Assembly: GCA_964579305.1 (NCBI GenBank)
Contig: CAZOGY010000161.1
Location: forward strand, 1-6,797
DNA length: 6,797 nt
Direction: 5' to 3'
From: JBCBWG01 sp964579305
Lineage (GTDB): Bacteria; Pseudomonadota; Alphaproteobacteria; Rhizobiales; Hyphomicrobiaceae
Below, in pieces: positions 6,703 to 6,797 of this stretch. The position numbers were made by a program, and so were the translations under genes. A model generated the notes under the pieces. The model did not search any database and had not been told where the DNA came from. It was given only the letters and a program-made list of their open reading frames with translations. The first letter of the stretch is position 1, and each line of letters begins with the position of its first letter.

Positions 6703-6797
6703 CGGGCGAGAGTCCGATTGGACGCGACACGCATTAAGTTGCCCTGGCGTCGATCGTCCAGCGTCGGCAGATACGTCTATTGGCTTGATTTTCTCAG

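Larger units (their letters stand above)
6500..6797. other. Downstream region rich in inverted repeats, no recognisable gene
   Basis: This is the tail of the window after lolA. No ORF on either strand shows recognisable protein family features. A 26-codon ORF from ATG 6658 and a minus-strand arginine/proline-rich ORF that runs back into lolA are probably chance. At least four inverted repeats with GC-rich or mixed stems are visible and listed separately. The next gene must start beyond the edge. Confidence 0.5.

Noticed and set aside
6378..6734. A minus-strand ORF of 118 codons over the lolA end and downstream region
   Set aside because: About a third of it is antisense to lolA, and the composition (Arg, Pro, Ser, Cys) shows no family resemblance.
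6658..6738. A 26-codon ORF downstream of lolA
   Set aside because: It overlaps an inverted repeat, has no clear ribosome site at normal spacing, and its arginine-rich translation looks like chance.

Overview
The window looks like an ordinary chromosomal stretch from a GC-rich alphaproteobacterium, probably of the Hyphomicrobiales/Rhodobacterales type. The evidence is the FtsK motor, which carries the insertion between Walker A and Walker B that I know from alphaproteobacteria, and the LolA sequence, which has the alphaproteobacterial form. From memory, the order aminotransferase, ftsK, lolA is also common in that class. This placement rests on recognising families by eye, not on a search.

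All four supported genes lie on the + strand. First is a serine hydrolase of the class C beta-lactamase / family VIII esterase fold (68-1309). Next, after about 40 bases, is a class I/II PLP-dependent aminotransferase resembling DapC (1351-2601, probable TTG start). After another 34 bases comes a full-length FtsK DNA translocase (2636-5473). A 309-base stretch without a convincing gene follows (5474-5782), then a secreted LolA-type lipoprotein carrier (5783-6499). The last 298 bases hold no recognisable gene but are rich in GC inverted repeats.

The tight spacing of the first three genes suggests they can be co-transcribed. lolA has its own strong ribosome binding site and a long leader, so it may have its own promoter. 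Functionally the last three genes share a cell-envelope and division theme: a possible lysine/diaminopimelate (peptidoglycan precursor) step, chromosome segregation at the septum, and lipoprotein delivery to the outer membrane. The hydrolase is not obviously linked to them.

I found no mobile element, CRISPR array, tRNA, rRNA or toxin/defence gene, and no evidence of a previously undescribed system. The more unusual details are a cysteine-bearing, low-complexity linker in FtsK, the probable TTG start of the aminotransferase, the long lolA leader, and the cluster of inverted repeats after lolA.
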